DNA of 64,000 bases from Paenibacillus rhizosphaerae (GTDB lineage: Bacteria > Bacillota > Bacilli > Paenibacillales > Paenibacillaceae). Of this stretch, positions 42,118 to 50,872 are shown in pieces. The notes beneath the pieces are model-generated. The model was not told where the DNA came from and made no database searches. It worked only from the letters and a program-made list of their open reading frames with translations. The DNA is taken from the NCBI RefSeq assembly GCF_014192015.1, contig NZ_JACHXJ010000001.1, positions 372,001 to 436,000 on the forward strand, read 5' to 3'. Made by a program: the position numbers and the translations under genes. Position 1 is the first letter of the stretch, and the number at the start of each line of letters is the position of its first letter.

Positions 42118-42756
42118 ATGAAACAGGTGCCGTTTATCGCCGTTGAAGGGCCCATTGGAGCGGGGAAAACCACGCTGGCTGCGATGCTGGCGAACACATT
42201 GGGCTTTCCGGTGGTGAAGGAAATTGTGGAGGAAAATCCGTTCATCGAGTCATTTTACGAGAATATGGATGACTGGAGCTTTCAGCTCGAGATGTTTTTT
42301 CTGTGCAGCCGGTACAAGCAGCTCACGAACACCGTGAACGGTTATATCGGCAAAGGACAGCCGGTTATCTCCGATTATCATATGTATAAAAATTTAATTT
42401 TCAGCGAAAGAACGCTGCACGACGTCGAGCGGGAGAAGTACCGGCAAATCTATCAGGTGCTGACCGGCGATCTGCCGAAGCCGAACGTCATTATCTATAT
42501 CCGGGCGAGCCTGGATACGCTGCTGCAAAGGATCGCCCGGCGGGGCCGCCCTTTTGAAGAAGGCATGGATCCGGCCTATCTCCGGCAGCTGATCGAAGAC
42601 TATGATGCCGCGATGGACAAGCTCGGTGCCGGCTCGGACGAAGCTTCGACGGTGCTGCTGACGATTAATGGGGACGAAGTTGATTTCGTCAAAAATGAGG
42701 AACAATTTGAAACGATAGCCTCGCAAATAAAGGAGCTTGTGTATGAATCCATATAA
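42118..42756 (+). CDS. dgk: Deoxyguanosine kinase
   Basis: The 212-residue enzyme phosphorylates deoxyguanosine for salvage. It starts with FIAVEGPIGAGKTTLA (P-loop at residues 10-18), continues with KEIVEENPFIESFYEN, WSFQLEMFFLCSRYKQL and GQPVISDYHMYKNLIFSERTL, and has the lid RIARRGRPFEEG; these are almost the same blocks as in B. subtilis Dgk. GGGAGGGAG lies about 14 nt before ATG 42118, a longish spacing; a longer frame exists but would add a non-conserved leader. It overlaps the start of dck by 14 nt, as a translationally linked pair. Confidence 0.93.
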   Translation: MKQVPFIAVEGPIGAGKTTLAAMLANTLGFPVVKEIVEENPFIESFYENMDDWSFQLEMFFLCSRYKQLTNTVNGYIGKGQPVISDYHMYKNLIFSERTLHDVEREKYRQIYQVLTGDLPKPNVIIYIRASLDTLLQRIARRGRPFEEGMDPAYLRQLIEDYDAAMDKLGAGSDEASTVLLTINGDEVDFVKNEEQFETIASQIKELVYESI

Positions 42757-43396
42757 TATCCCGGAACATGCGGTTATTACAGTGGCGGGCACAGTGGGCG
42801 CCGGCAAATCGACGCTGACGGCGGCGCTGGCCGGTTCACTTGGCTTTAAAACCTCGCTGGAGCAGGTGGACGACAATCCGTACCTGGAGAAGTTCTATCA
42901 TGATTTTGAGCGCTGGAGCTTCCATCTCCAAATCTATTTCCTGGCCGAGCGGTTTAAAGAGCAGAAGCGTATGTTCGAACTGGGCGGGGGCTTTGTCCAG
43001 GACCGTTCCATCTATGAGGACACCGGGATTTTCGCCAAAATGCATGCGGATAAGGGCACGATGTCGGAAACGGACTTCCGTACATATACCAGTCTCTTCG
43101 AGGCGATGGTGATGACGCCTTATTTTCCGCATCCGGACGTTCTGATCTATATCGAAGGGAGCCTGCCGTCCATTCTGTCCCGAATCCGGGAGCGCGGCCG
43201 CGATATGGAGATCCAGACCGACGTATCTTACTGGGAAGAAATGCATGAACGGTATTCCGCGTGGATTAACGGATTTCATGCCTGCCCGGTGCTGCGCTTG
43301 AACATTGAAGATTATGACGTGCACGATGCCCGGTCCATGTCCGACATTTTGACGCAAGTGGGCCGTACCATTGCGAGCACGCCGGCAAAACGATAG
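42743..43396 (+). CDS. dck: Deoxyadenosine/deoxycytidine kinase
   Basis: The 217-residue enzyme matches B. subtilis Dck closely: TVAGTVGAGKSTLTAALA (P-loop), SLEQVDDNPYLEKFYHDFER, WSFHLQIYFLAERFKEQK, GGFVQDRSIYEDTGIFAKMH and RIRERGRDMEIQT as lid. It salvages deoxyadenosine and deoxycytidine and complements the substrate range of Dgk. The ATG at 42743 follows AAAGGAG by about 7 nt and lies within the end of dgk. In Bacillus the two genes are also adjacent, in the opposite order. A terminator follows. Confidence 0.93.
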   Translation: MNPYNIPEHAVITVAGTVGAGKSTLTAALAGSLGFKTSLEQVDDNPYLEKFYHDFERWSFHLQIYFLAERFKEQKRMFELGGGFVQDRSIYEDTGIFAKMHADKGTMSETDFRTYTSLFEAMVMTPYFPHPDVLIYIEGSLPSILSRIRERGRDMEIQTDVSYWEEMHERYSAWINGFHACPVLRLNIEDYDVHDARSMSDILTQVGRTIASTPAKR

Positions 43397-43408
43397 CCAT
43401 TAAGGAAG

Positions 43409-43442
43409 ACGGATCATGCCAAATGGCGTGGTCCGTTTTTTC
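43409..43442 (+). terminator. Terminator after dck
   Basis: ACGGATCATGCC and GGCGTGGTCCGT form a stem with a few G-T pairs around AAAT, followed by TTTTTT. Confidence 0.8.
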
Positions 43443-43451
43443 TCGTGTGTG

Positions 43452-43865
43452 TTATTTAGAAATGTCTATGATAAAAGAAGTAATTTCCTTGATTTTTGTT
43501 TTGTTTAAACTGCTATTGAAACGATAAATATTACAAAAAGCGCAGCTAGCATTGTTTTCGAAGTTTAGGATCCCATTTAAAGAGCCGGAGTATCCGTGCG
43601 TGATGATGTTGTTAATCACTAACTCCGTCGGCGTTTTATGATTCCATTTTTCAATCATTCCAAAAATTTGATCCTTACCCTGTAATACATGGCTGCCGAT
43701 AACATTCCATTGGATCTCTTCTGTAATGTTCTCCATGAAAAAGCCAATATCGTTGCAAACAAGGGCAACATGAAACGCTCTGAGAAATTGTTTTTTTGGC
43801 GCGTTTCCACAATCTTCTGCACAAATGATTTTCACTTGTTCATATCGAATATTGTCCTGTGACAT
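43452..43865 (-). CDS. SnoaL/NTF2-like protein of unknown function
   Basis: The 137-residue protein has the beginning of an NTF2/SnoaL-like cone fold: FLRAFHVALVCNDIGFFMEN (first helix), ITEEIQWNVIGSHVLQGKDQ with the typical W-x-x-x-G, and later beta strands (ELVINNIITHGYSGSLNGIL). Such domains bind small hydrophobic ligands and often have no known reaction. The ATG at 43865 has GAGGGGATAG about 8 nt upstream. The gene is clearly richer in A and T than its neighbours (many AAA, ATT codons), which hints at a different origin. It is convergent with dck. Confidence 0.6.
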   Translation of the reverse strand: MSQDNIRYEQVKIICAEDCGNAPKKQFLRAFHVALVCNDIGFFMENITEEIQWNVIGSHVLQGKDQIFGMIEKWNHKTPTELVINNIITHGYSGSLNGILNFENNASCAFCNIYRFNSSLNKTKIKEITSFIIDISK

Positions 43866-44135
43866 GCGCACTATCCCCTCATTCAAGAGTTACCATTTTC
43901 GGCCATAATGTTATACAGCTTTAGAAGCTATGCTCTCAAATATCACTATCAACATAGCCATGCTGAAAAAATGTATGTCGGAGTTTAGAGTTTGTCTCTT
44001 TTTACAGTAAATTGGCAAATGTGATGGACCTATTTTTCTTATTCGACATCGTGTTTTGATGTTCCTTGTTAACGAAGAAACGAAACCACGCCAGATCGTT
44101 ATGCAAATATTCAGTATGGTGAGGAGACGTTGTCG

Positions 44136-44660
44136 TCATTTGACCCTCGAGGAGCGGGGGGAGTAACGGACGGAAGTGCCGGCGGGAATATCATGAAGCG
44201 CTCGTAATCCACGGTTAAGCAGCAGGAACAAGATGTACAGCAGGATCATCCCGTTCGGGATCAGAATCCATGCGGGAGACGGCGGCTCCGGGACGTCCCA
44301 CCAGGGGTCGGGTACCAAGATGATCAGATGGGTCAGCTCCCATGGCAGCAGTTTGAGCCAGGTCCGGCCGGCGGCCTGGATGAAGGAAATGCGCCCTCCG
44401 TCCTTGCGGGTCGCCGAGAGCCGCAGCAGCTTTTTGCCTAACGTTGCCCCGAAAAAATACTCCGACACGATAAAATACATCCACACGGGGAAAGACATGG
44501 TGGCGAGCACCCAGTATTCGATCTGATAGCCCTTGTCCAGCCGGTCAAACGGGAATCCTCCGGTCAGATGATAGGCCGCCAGCTGGAGGCCGACAAGCAC
44601 AAACGCAAGCATGATAAAATCCAGCCCGTAGGCGGTAAGCCTTACCAAGGTCAGCTTCAT
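44136..44660 (-). CDS. RDD-family membrane protein
   Basis: The 174-residue protein has three to four hydrophobic helices and fits the RDD family: LVRLTAYGLDFIMLAF at the start, FFGATLGKKLLRLSATRKDG in the middle (the G-x-T-x-G-K motif) and a terminal RGLRALHDIPAGTSVRY. RDD proteins are of unknown function, some are sodium/proton antiporters. AAAGGGGAAACGGCC gives the ribosome site for ATG 44660; a longer frame to 44801 is less likely. It is divergent from the aminosugar-acid operon. Confidence 0.8.
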   Translation of the reverse strand: MKLTLVRLTAYGLDFIMLAFVLVGLQLAAYHLTGGFPFDRLDKGYQIEYWVLATMSFPVWMYFIVSEYFFGATLGKKLLRLSATRKDGGRISFIQAAGRTWLKLLPWELTHLIILVPDPWWDVPEPPSPAWILIPNGMILLYILFLLLNRGLRALHDIPAGTSVRYSPRSSRVK

Positions 44661-44886
44661 GGCCGTTTCCCCTTTCCATATCTTACGGAGTATATTACGG
44701 CGGTTCCATCGGAAACGCTTCGTTTTAAGGCCGGCTTCCTTGTATCGCAATAAAAAATACCTACTCATGGGGGCTTGCTTCTTAGAATGCACGACGATCA
44801 TCGTTGTCTGATCCTATTATCTATGACGGCGGGCTGCGAATCTACAACTTTCCTTTTGATTTTTTTGGATAAGGCCGCTCGCCTTA

Positions 44887-44900
44887 AACATTATAATGTT
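44887..44900. promoter_or_regulatory. GntR operator 1
   Basis: AACATTATAATGTT is a perfect 14-bp palindrome. With the next site it flanks the promoter of the operon at 44971; the centres are 47 bp apart. Confidence 0.65.
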
Positions 44901-44914
44901 ATATTTACTTGGCG

Positions 44915-44944
44915 TTGGTTCCGTGCTACATTAAACATTATAAC
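44915..44944 (+). promoter_or_regulatory. Predicted promoter of the operon 44971-49644
   Basis: TTGGTT (44915-44920), an 18-bp spacer and TATAAC (44939-44944). The -10 hexamer lies within operator 2, which fits repression by a bound GntR protein. Confidence 0.45.
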
Positions 44945-44947
44945 GTT
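44934..44947. promoter_or_regulatory. GntR operator 2
   Basis: AACATTATAACGTT: one base away from operator 1, preceded by the same TTA. It overlaps the -10 region. Confidence 0.65.
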
Positions 44948-44970
44948 ATAATAAAAAGACAGGTGATGAC

Positions 44971-46071
44971 ATGGAGCATACTACCGTACTCCGCCAAGTA
45001 AAGCTTGTGAGCGGAGAAGAGATCGACATCGTCATATCCAAGGGCGTCATCGCCGGCATAACGGCTGCCGGTGAGGGGAATGGCGAAGCCGTTTGGGACG
45101 GGCGGGGCACTTACGTGTCGAGCGGCTGGATCGATATGCATGTGCACGCCTTTCCCGAATTTGACCCTTACGGTGATGACATTGACGAAATCGGCATTAA
45201 GCAGGGAGTCACGACGATCGTCGACGCAGGAAGCTGCGGGGCCGACCGGATTGCCGATCTGGCTGCAAGCGGGCGTTCAGCCAAGACGAATCTGCTCGCC
45301 TTCCTGAACATTTCGCGGATCGGCTTGAAACGGGTGGATGAGCTGTCCCGGCTGGAATGGATCGACCGCGGCAAAGCGATCGAGGCGGTGGAGGCATATC
45401 CGGACCTGATTGTCGGGCTGAAGGCGCGAATCAGCCGGAGCGTCGTCAAGGAGAGCGGGCTGGAACCGCTGCGCCTTGCCCGGAGCTTGTCGGCTGATAC
45501 CGGTCTGCCGCTGATGGTGCACATCGGCTCGGCGCCGCCGGATATCCGCGACGTGATTCCCCTTCTGGAGAAGGGCGACATCATCACCCACTATTTAAAC
45601 GGCAAGAGCAACAATCTGTTTAACCCTGACGGCCGCCCGCTGAAAGTGCTCACCGACGCCGTACGGCGCGGTGTTCATCTGGACGTGGGGCACGGAACTG
45701 CGAGCTTCTCCTTCCAGGTGGCTGAAGAGGCGAAACGGCACGGTATTCATCCGGATACGATCAGCACGGATATTTACCGGGGCAACCGGCTGAACGGTCC
45801 CGTGTACAGTTTGGCCAATGTACTTTCCAAGTTCCTCAGCCTGGGGTATTCTCTAGAGGAAACCATCAGCAGGGTCACGGTCCGTGCGGCGCAGTGGCTT
45901 GGCAGACCCGAGCTCGGCCGGATCCAGGTCGGTGACGAGGCGAATTTGAGCCTCTTTACGGTGAGCGGCGAACCCGTTCAGCTTGTGGATTCCGGGGGCG
46001 TGCATAGAACGGCTGAGCAAGTCATTACTACCAAAGGAGTGATCATTCATGGAGAATTCATTGTTTTCTAA
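44971..46071 (+). CDS. Amidohydrolase/deacetylase family metallohydrolase (EF_0837 type)
   Basis: The 366-residue protein is an amidohydrolase of the dihydroorotase-like branch. The first metal motif is WIDMHVHAFPEF near residue 53, the bridging lysine is in LKARIS near 151, histidines follow in MVHIGSAP (near 183) and ITHYLNGK (near 209), and the metal aspartate is in STDIYRG near 265. In related operons this enzyme stands beside an ammonia lyase and a KDPG aldolase and is thought to remove an acetyl group from an acylated sugar acid or amino acid. The ATG at 44971 has AGGTGATG upstream. It overlaps the next gene by 23 nt. Operator sites upstream tie it to the GntR regulator at the end of the operon. 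Confidence 0.85.
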   Translation: MEHTTVLRQVKLVSGEEIDIVISKGVIAGITAAGEGNGEAVWDGRGTYVSSGWIDMHVHAFPEFDPYGDDIDEIGIKQGVTTIVDAGSCGADRIADLAASGRSAKTNLLAFLNISRIGLKRVDELSRLEWIDRGKAIEAVEAYPDLIVGLKARISRSVVKESGLEPLRLARSLSADTGLPLMVHIGSAPPDIRDVIPLLEKGDIITHYLNGKSNNLFNPDGRPLKVLTDAVRRGVHLDVGHGTASFSFQVAEEAKRHGIHPDTISTDIYRGNRLNGPVYSLANVLSKFLSLGYSLEETISRVTVRAAQWLGRPELGRIQVGDEANLSLFTVSGEPVQLVDSGGVHRTAEQVITTKGVIIHGEFIVF

Positions 46072-47152
46072 GTACGGATTGAAGCGGGTCATCAATGCCA
46101 GCGGACGGATGAGCATCCTTGGCGTGTCCGCGCCGACGGACACGGTCATGGAAGCGATGAAGCAGGGCGGACAGAGCTATGTGGAAATCGCTGACCTGGT
46201 GGATAAGGCGGGCGATTATATTGCCGGAGTTCTCGGCTCGGAGGCGGCGGTCATCGTCAACTCGGCGTCCAGCGGCATCGCCTTGTCGGTGGCCGGCATG
46301 GTTACACAGGGAAACCGCCGCCGGAGCGAGCAGCTGCATAAGGAGCCGATCGCCAAAAACGAAATTATCATTCTTAAAGGTCATAACGTGCAGTACGGCG
46401 CTCCGGTGGAAACGATGGTCTATCTCGGCGGCGGCAAGCTGGTCGAGGTCGGATATGCCAATGAGGGACGCAGGGAGCATATCGAGGACGCGGTGACGGA
46501 CAACACGGCCGCCATCTTATACGTTAAATCGCATCATGCCGTACAAAAAAACATGATCTCCGTTGAAGAAGCCTGGGAAGCTGCCAAGCGGGCCGGCGTA
46601 CCGATGATCGTGGACGCTGCGGCGGAAGAAGATTTTCAGAAGTACGTGAAGTGCTCAGACCTGGCCATTTACAGCGGCTCCAAGGCGATCGAAGGGCCGA
46701 CCTCCGGCATTGTGGCCGGTAAACGGGAATATATCGAGTGGGTGAAGGTCCAGCTGCACGGTATTGGACGAAGCATGAAGGTGGGGAAGGAAACGTCGTT
46801 CGGCCTGCTGCAGGCACTGGACGAATATATGTTTAAAGCGGATCGGAGCGAGGAGGAGAAGGCTTCACTGCAGGCGCTGATGCCGCTGAACGACATTCCC
46901 GGGGTCCGGGTGACGATCGTGCAGGATGAGGCCGGCCGGGCCATTTACCGGGCGCGGGTGCAGATCGATCCGCAGCAGGCGGGAACGACCGCCAAGGATG
47001 TGAACGACGGCTTGAGGCAGGGCGGCATTGCGATTTATACCCGGGATTACGGCGTAAGACAGGGGTATTTTGATATCGATCCAAGGCCGTTGATGGGCGA
47101 TGACATGACGGTGATTGAATCGCGGATCCGTGAATTGACAGGAGGAAATTAA
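46049..47152 (+). CDS. dgaE: DgaE-like PLP-dependent ammonia lyase
   Basis: The 367-residue enzyme belongs to the SelA-like PLP family that includes DgaE, the D-glucosaminate-6-phosphate ammonia lyase. Features are RVINASGRMSILGVSAP at the start, GSEAAVIVNSASSGIALSVA for the phosphate loop, and SGSKAIEGPTSG with the PLP lysine near residue 212. It should remove ammonia from a 2-amino sugar acid (phosphate) to give a 2-keto-3-deoxy acid. AAAGGAG precedes ATG 46049, inside the end of the amidohydrolase gene. The aldolase follows after 3 nt. The true substrate (with or without phosphate) is not settled by sequence. Confidence 0.85.
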   Translation: MENSLFSKYGLKRVINASGRMSILGVSAPTDTVMEAMKQGGQSYVEIADLVDKAGDYIAGVLGSEAAVIVNSASSGIALSVAGMVTQGNRRRSEQLHKEPIAKNEIIILKGHNVQYGAPVETMVYLGGGKLVEVGYANEGRREHIEDAVTDNTAAILYVKSHHAVQKNMISVEEAWEAAKRAGVPMIVDAAAEEDFQKYVKCSDLAIYSGSKAIEGPTSGIVAGKREYIEWVKVQLHGIGRSMKVGKETSFGLLQALDEYMFKADRSEEEKASLQALMPLNDIPGVRVTIVQDEAGRAIYRARVQIDPQQAGTTAKDVNDGLRQGGIAIYTRDYGVRQGYFDIDPRPLMGDDMTVIESRIRELTGGN

Positions 47153-47155
47153 AAG

Positions 47156-47911
47156 ATGTCCCATATGGAAAAGAGATGGTATAAGGGCCGCGTCGCCCTG
47201 AACGTACTGGCGAAGGATATCGCGAACGCCAAGGATATTTTTGAAGCGGCCGAAGGCCATGTGCTTGTCGGCGTGCTGTCGAAGAACTACGCCAGCGTGG
47301 AAGAAGCTGTGGCGGCGATGAAGCAGTACGGCGAGGCTATAGACGAGGCGGTGTCGATCGGGCTTGGGGCCGGGGACAACCGCCAGGCCGCGGTGGTGGC
47401 GGAGATCGCCAAGCATTACCCCGGCAGCCACATCAATCAGGTTTTCCCGGCTGTTGGCGCGACCCGGGCGAACCTGGGGGCGAAGGACAGCTGGATCAAC
47501 AGCCTTGTATCGCCATGCGGCCGCCCGGGCTATGTCAATATTTCGACCGGCCCGTTCAGCGCGGCGCAGTCCGAGCCCGCCATCGTGCCCGTAGCGGCAG
47601 CGATCGCGCTGGTGCGCGACATGGGCGGGAATGCGCTCAAGTATTTCCCGATGCAGGGGCTATCCCGCGAGGATGAGTATCGTGAAGTCGTGAAGGCATG
47701 CGCCGCGGAAGGCTTTGCCCTGGAACCGACCGGCGGCATCGACATGGACAATTTCGAAGCGATCCTGCGCATCGCACTGGAAGGCGGCGTGCCGCAGGTC
47801 ATTCCACATGTGTATTCTTCCATTATCGACAAGGATACGGGCAATACCAACATCATGCATGTGCGGACGCTGACCGGAATTATGAAGAAGCTGGCGGACG
47901 ATTATGCCTAA
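47156..47911 (+). CDS. dgaF: DgaF-like 2-dehydro-3-deoxy-phosphogluconate aldolase
   Basis: The 251-residue protein belongs to the KDPG aldolase group found with DgaE. ALNVLAKDIANAKDIFEAAE opens it, INQVFPAVGATRANLG and LVSPCGRPGYVNISTGPFS form conserved blocks, and ALKYFPMQGLS holds the Schiff-base lysine near residue 162. It should split a 2-keto-3-deoxy-6-phosphogluconate-type acid into pyruvate and glyceraldehyde 3-phosphate. AGGAGG lies 9 nt before ATG 47156. It overlaps the kinase gene by 8 nt. Confidence 0.85.
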   Translation: MSHMEKRWYKGRVALNVLAKDIANAKDIFEAAEGHVLVGVLSKNYASVEEAVAAMKQYGEAIDEAVSIGLGAGDNRQAAVVAEIAKHYPGSHINQVFPAVGATRANLGAKDSWINSLVSPCGRPGYVNISTGPFSAAQSEPAIVPVAAAIALVRDMGGNALKYFPMQGLSREDEYREVVKACAAEGFALEPTGGIDMDNFEAILRIALEGGVPQVIPHVYSSIIDKDTGNTNIMHVRTLTGIMKKLADDYA

Positions 47912-48920
47912 GCGCATCGCGGCTTTCGGGGAAGTGATGATGCGCCTGACGGTTCCCGGAGTTGAACTGCTGTCCCAGTCCGGGACGCTGCATTACACGT
48001 TCTCCGGCACCGGAGTCAACGTGGCTTCCGCGCTGTCCCGCATGGGCCATGAAGGCATGCTCGTGACCCGCCTGCCGGACAATCCGCTGGGCGATGCGGC
48101 GGCGGCTTATCTCCGCAAGCTCGGCATCGACCTGTCCTGTGCCGGCCGGGGCGGCAAGTACCTCGGGATGTACTTTCTCGAGAACGGCTTTGGCGTCCGC
48201 CCGAGCCGGGTCACCTATACGAACCGGCTGGAGAGCAGCTTCAACACCGCTCCGGAGGGAACGTATGATTTCGCCGGTATTGCGGGTAAGGTGGACGCCG
48301 TCCACTTCTGCGGGATCGCCCTGGCCATGAACGACGGGGTGCGCGCCCATATGAAGGCTCTCGCCCGGGCGGTGAAGCAGCAGGGCGGCACGGTCATATT
48401 TGACTGCAACTACCGTCCATCCCTGTGGGGGGAAGACGGATATGACCGGGCAAGGCCGCATTATGAGGAGATGCTCCGCCTGGCGGACGTCGTCCTGATG
48501 AACGAGCGGGACGCCATGCTGACGCTTGGCCTCCGCACGGAGAAGCAAACGCGTCGGGAGCAGCTGGAAGAGCTGATTCCGCTTGCCGCCCGGACGTTCG
48601 GCATCCGCACGGTCGCCGGGACCCACCGCTCTGTGAACGGCGACAATACGCATTCGCTGCAAGGATTTGTGCTGAGCGGCGGACAATTTGCGTATTCGGA
48701 CCTGCTGACTTTCGCCGTCTATGATAGAATAGGGGCTGGAGATGCTTTTGCCAGCGGAATCATCCATGGCGAGCTGGAAGGTCTGCCGCCGGAGACGACG
48801 GTACGTTATGCTGCGGCCGCCGGTATGCTGGCCCATACGGTGGCGGGTGATACGCCGATGTCCACCGCGCAGGACATTCTGAGGGCGATGACAGCATCCG
48901 CAGGTGACGTAGAAAGGTAG
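47904..48920 (+). CDS. PfkB-family sugar kinase, probable 2-keto-3-deoxygluconate kinase
   Basis: The 338-residue protein is a ribokinase-type kinase: IAAFGEVMMRLTVPG at the start, GGxGxN-like FSGTGVNVASALSRMG, GIDLSCAGRGGKYLGMYFLENG, and the C-terminal RIGAGDAFASGIIHGEL with the catalytic aspartate near residue 280. The closest common function is 2-dehydro-3-deoxygluconate kinase. Placed after the ammonia lyase and the aldolase, it would phosphorylate the keto-deoxy acid before cleavage, so the pathway would not need a phosphotransferase system. It overlaps the aldolase gene by 8 nt. Confidence 0.88.
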   Translation: MPKRIAAFGEVMMRLTVPGVELLSQSGTLHYTFSGTGVNVASALSRMGHEGMLVTRLPDNPLGDAAAAYLRKLGIDLSCAGRGGKYLGMYFLENGFGVRPSRVTYTNRLESSFNTAPEGTYDFAGIAGKVDAVHFCGIALAMNDGVRAHMKALARAVKQQGGTVIFDCNYRPSLWGEDGYDRARPHYEEMLRLADVVLMNERDAMLTLGLRTEKQTRREQLEELIPLAARTFGIRTVAGTHRSVNGDNTHSLQGFVLSGGQFAYSDLLTFAVYDRIGAGDAFASGIIHGELEGLPPETTVRYAAAAGMLAHTVAGDTPMSTAQDILRAMTASAGDVER

Positions 48921-48930
48921 TGGAGCTGCT

Positions 48931-49644
48931 GTGAGCTTATCCCGCAAAGATAGGCCGTTGTACATACAAATCAAGCATATTTTGAAGGAACGGATTTTGC
49001 ACGGCGTGTACCCCAAAGGGGAAAATATCCCCTCGGAGCCGCAGCTGGAGAAGGAATTTGCGGTCAGCAAAATTACGATCCGGGCCGCCGTTTCGGAGCT
49101 GGTCAGCGAGGGCTTTTTGGAGAAGGGCAGCGGCCGGGGAACGAAGGTTATCCGCAATACATCGGTATCCAAGCTGGCCAAGTGGAAGCATTTCACGGAA
49201 GTGCTGGTGGAGGAAGGGCATCAGATCCGGAAGCTGTGGCTTCAGGTCAAACGCGTGACCAATGACGAATCGTCGGAAGCCTGGCGGCTGCTGGGAGAGA
49301 CCAGCCTGCTGCTGGAGCGGGTGTATTTCCTCGATGACCGGCCGTACATTTATTACACGCATTATGTAACCCCGGATGCCGGCGAGGTGGATATGGAAGA
49401 CCTGAACACTATGTCTCTGTACGAATGGCTCGAGGGACGGGATATTCCCCTTGGCAATCTGCGGGATGAGTTTACGGTGGCTGTCCCGCCGGAACATGTG
49501 CAAAAGACGCTTGGCCTGAATGGAGGAACCCCGGTTCTCAAAAGGCTGCGTTACTCCTATGACGAGCTGGGCCAGGTCATCGAATACAGCATCGGTTACT
49601 ATCATACCGGCCTTCAAAATTATGTGGTCACCTACGACAGATAG
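48931..49644 (+). CDS. GntR-family regulator with UTRA domain (HutC subfamily)
   Basis: The 237-residue protein has a GntR winged helix at about residues 8-75 (PLYIQIKHILKERILHGVYP, then EFAVSKITIRAAVSELVSEG and a wing KGSGRGTKV) and a UTRA effector domain after residue 95 (LLLERVYFLDDRPYIYYTHY, ending in VIEYSIGYYHTGLQNYVVTY). The start is a GTG at 48931 with GGAG upstream; the gap to the kinase gene is 10 nt. As the last gene of the operon it most likely binds the two AACATTATAAYGTT sites before the first gene and senses a sugar-acid intermediate. Confidence 0.92.
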   Translation: MSLSRKDRPLYIQIKHILKERILHGVYPKGENIPSEPQLEKEFAVSKITIRAAVSELVSEGFLEKGSGRGTKVIRNTSVSKLAKWKHFTEVLVEEGHQIRKLWLQVKRVTNDESSEAWRLLGETSLLLERVYFLDDRPYIYYTHYVTPDAGEVDMEDLNTMSLYEWLEGRDIPLGNLRDEFTVAVPPEHVQKTLGLNGGTPVLKRLRYSYDELGQVIEYSIGYYHTGLQNYVVTYDR

Positions 49645-49654
49645 CGGCAGTACG

Positions 49655-49700
49655 GGCTGTTCTCGAAGCGGATTCATCCGTTTCCGGAACAGCCTTTTTT
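49655..49700 (+). terminator. Terminator of the sugar-acid operon
   Basis: GGCTGTTC and GAACAGCC form an 8-bp stem around a 24-base loop with an inner GCGGAT/ATCCGT hairpin, followed by TTTTTT. Confidence 0.8.
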
Positions 49701-49789
49701 GCATGGGGTTCATTTTTGGGGGAGACCGCCGCGTACAATTTTGACGCCACGCATTTTGCGGGTTTATGATATGATCAGTTTGCGGTTGT

Positions 49790-49809
49790 AAAATTTGGAG
49801 CCAAAATTT
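49790..49809. promoter_or_regulatory. Candidate LacI operator at its own start
   Basis: AAAATTTGG and CCAAAATTT are 9-bp arms with one mismatch around AG. The centre holds TTTGGA, the motif repeated many times before the importer operon. It lies 18 nt before the TTG start. Confidence 0.45.
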
Positions 49810-49827
49810 GCAGAGGAGGGACTTGGA

Positions 49828-50865
49828 TTGGCGAAGCTAAAAGATATTGCCGAACGGGTAGGTGTGTCCATTTCTACCGTCTCCCGGGCGATCAGCAATG
49901 ACACCAGCCGGCCGGTCAGCGAGGAAACGAAGCAGAAGATCCGGGAAGCGGCCCAAGAGCTGGGGTACAAATGGCACGGATCGCCGAAAGGCGCGGCGCA
50001 GCAGGCTGTGGAGACGAAGCGGATCGCCTGCATCGTTCCCCAGCATCTGATGGACGATCACCCGTATTTCTCCAAGGTGCTGGCCGGCTTCCATGAAAAG
50101 ATGGAAGAGATGGGGCAGCCGCCGGCGATGGTCCGCTTATCGGAGGAAGTGTCGGATGCCGAGCGGCTGAAGCAGATGCTGAGGGAAACCGGGGCGCAGG
50201 GCGTCGTGGCCATCAGCTGGTATGACGAGGAACTGTTCGTACTGATTCAGAAGGAAGGGATCGCCATCCTGGGCGTGAGTCTGAACGACGACCGGTTGTC
50301 GGTGCCCGTCGTGGATTGCGACCGGATTTTCTCCTCACGGGCGGCCGTGCGCCACTTGATCGAACAGGGACATACGCGGATCGGATTTATCGGTGGTCCT
50401 GCCTATTCCAGGCAGATGGAGAGCGAGGAGCGTTTTGTCGGGTATAAATTCGCCATGCTGGAGGAGGGACTTGACCTGCGCCAGGACTGGCTGATCAATA
50501 CAGGCTGGAACGTGGACCGCAGCTACAGCGGGGTGAGCGAACTGCTGGGCCGGCTTCCGAAAGCGGAATGGCCGACGGCAATCTTCTGCGCCAGCGACAT
50601 GCTGGCGATCCCGGCGATGCGGGCCGTTGTGGAGCATGAAGGCCGGATCCCGCAGGATATTGCCATCGTCGGCATGGACAATATCGATGTCGCCCAATAT
50701 ACAACACCTCCGTTGACTTCGGTTTCGGTGCCCAAACACGAAATCGGCCGGGTCGCCGCGAAATCGATTGTCGACTATTTGGACGGACACTATCCGGCAG
50801 GGACCAAGATTTTGCTGTCCTGTTCATTAATCGTCAGAGAGTCGTCCAGTTACAGCAGGAAATAA
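49828..50865 (+). CDS. LacI-family transcriptional regulator
   Basis: The 345-residue protein has a LacI helix-turn-helix at once at the N-terminus (LKDIAERVGVSISTVSRAIS, residues 4-23, with the hinge helix thereafter) and a periplasmic-binding-protein-like effector domain (IACIVPQHLMDDHPYFSKVL, later RIGFIGGPAYSRQMESEERF, AIFCASDMLAIPAMRA and IAIVGMDNIDVAQYTTPPLT). The start is a TTG at 49828 with GAGGAGGG about 8 nt upstream. It stands between the sugar-acid operon and the importer operon and is the obvious candidate regulator of the latter. Effector is probably a carbohydrate. Confidence 0.92.
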   Translation: MAKLKDIAERVGVSISTVSRAISNDTSRPVSEETKQKIREAAQELGYKWHGSPKGAAQQAVETKRIACIVPQHLMDDHPYFSKVLAGFHEKMEEMGQPPAMVRLSEEVSDAERLKQMLRETGAQGVVAISWYDEELFVLIQKEGIAILGVSLNDDRLSVPVVDCDRIFSSRAAVRHLIEQGHTRIGFIGGPAYSRQMESEERFVGYKFAMLEEGLDLRQDWLINTGWNVDRSYSGVSELLGRLPKAEWPTAIFCASDMLAIPAMRAVVEHEGRIPQDIAIVGMDNIDVAQYTTPPLTSVSVPKHEIGRVAAKSIVDYLDGHYPAGTKILLSCSLIVRESSSYSRK

Positions 50866-50872
50866 CTTTTAC

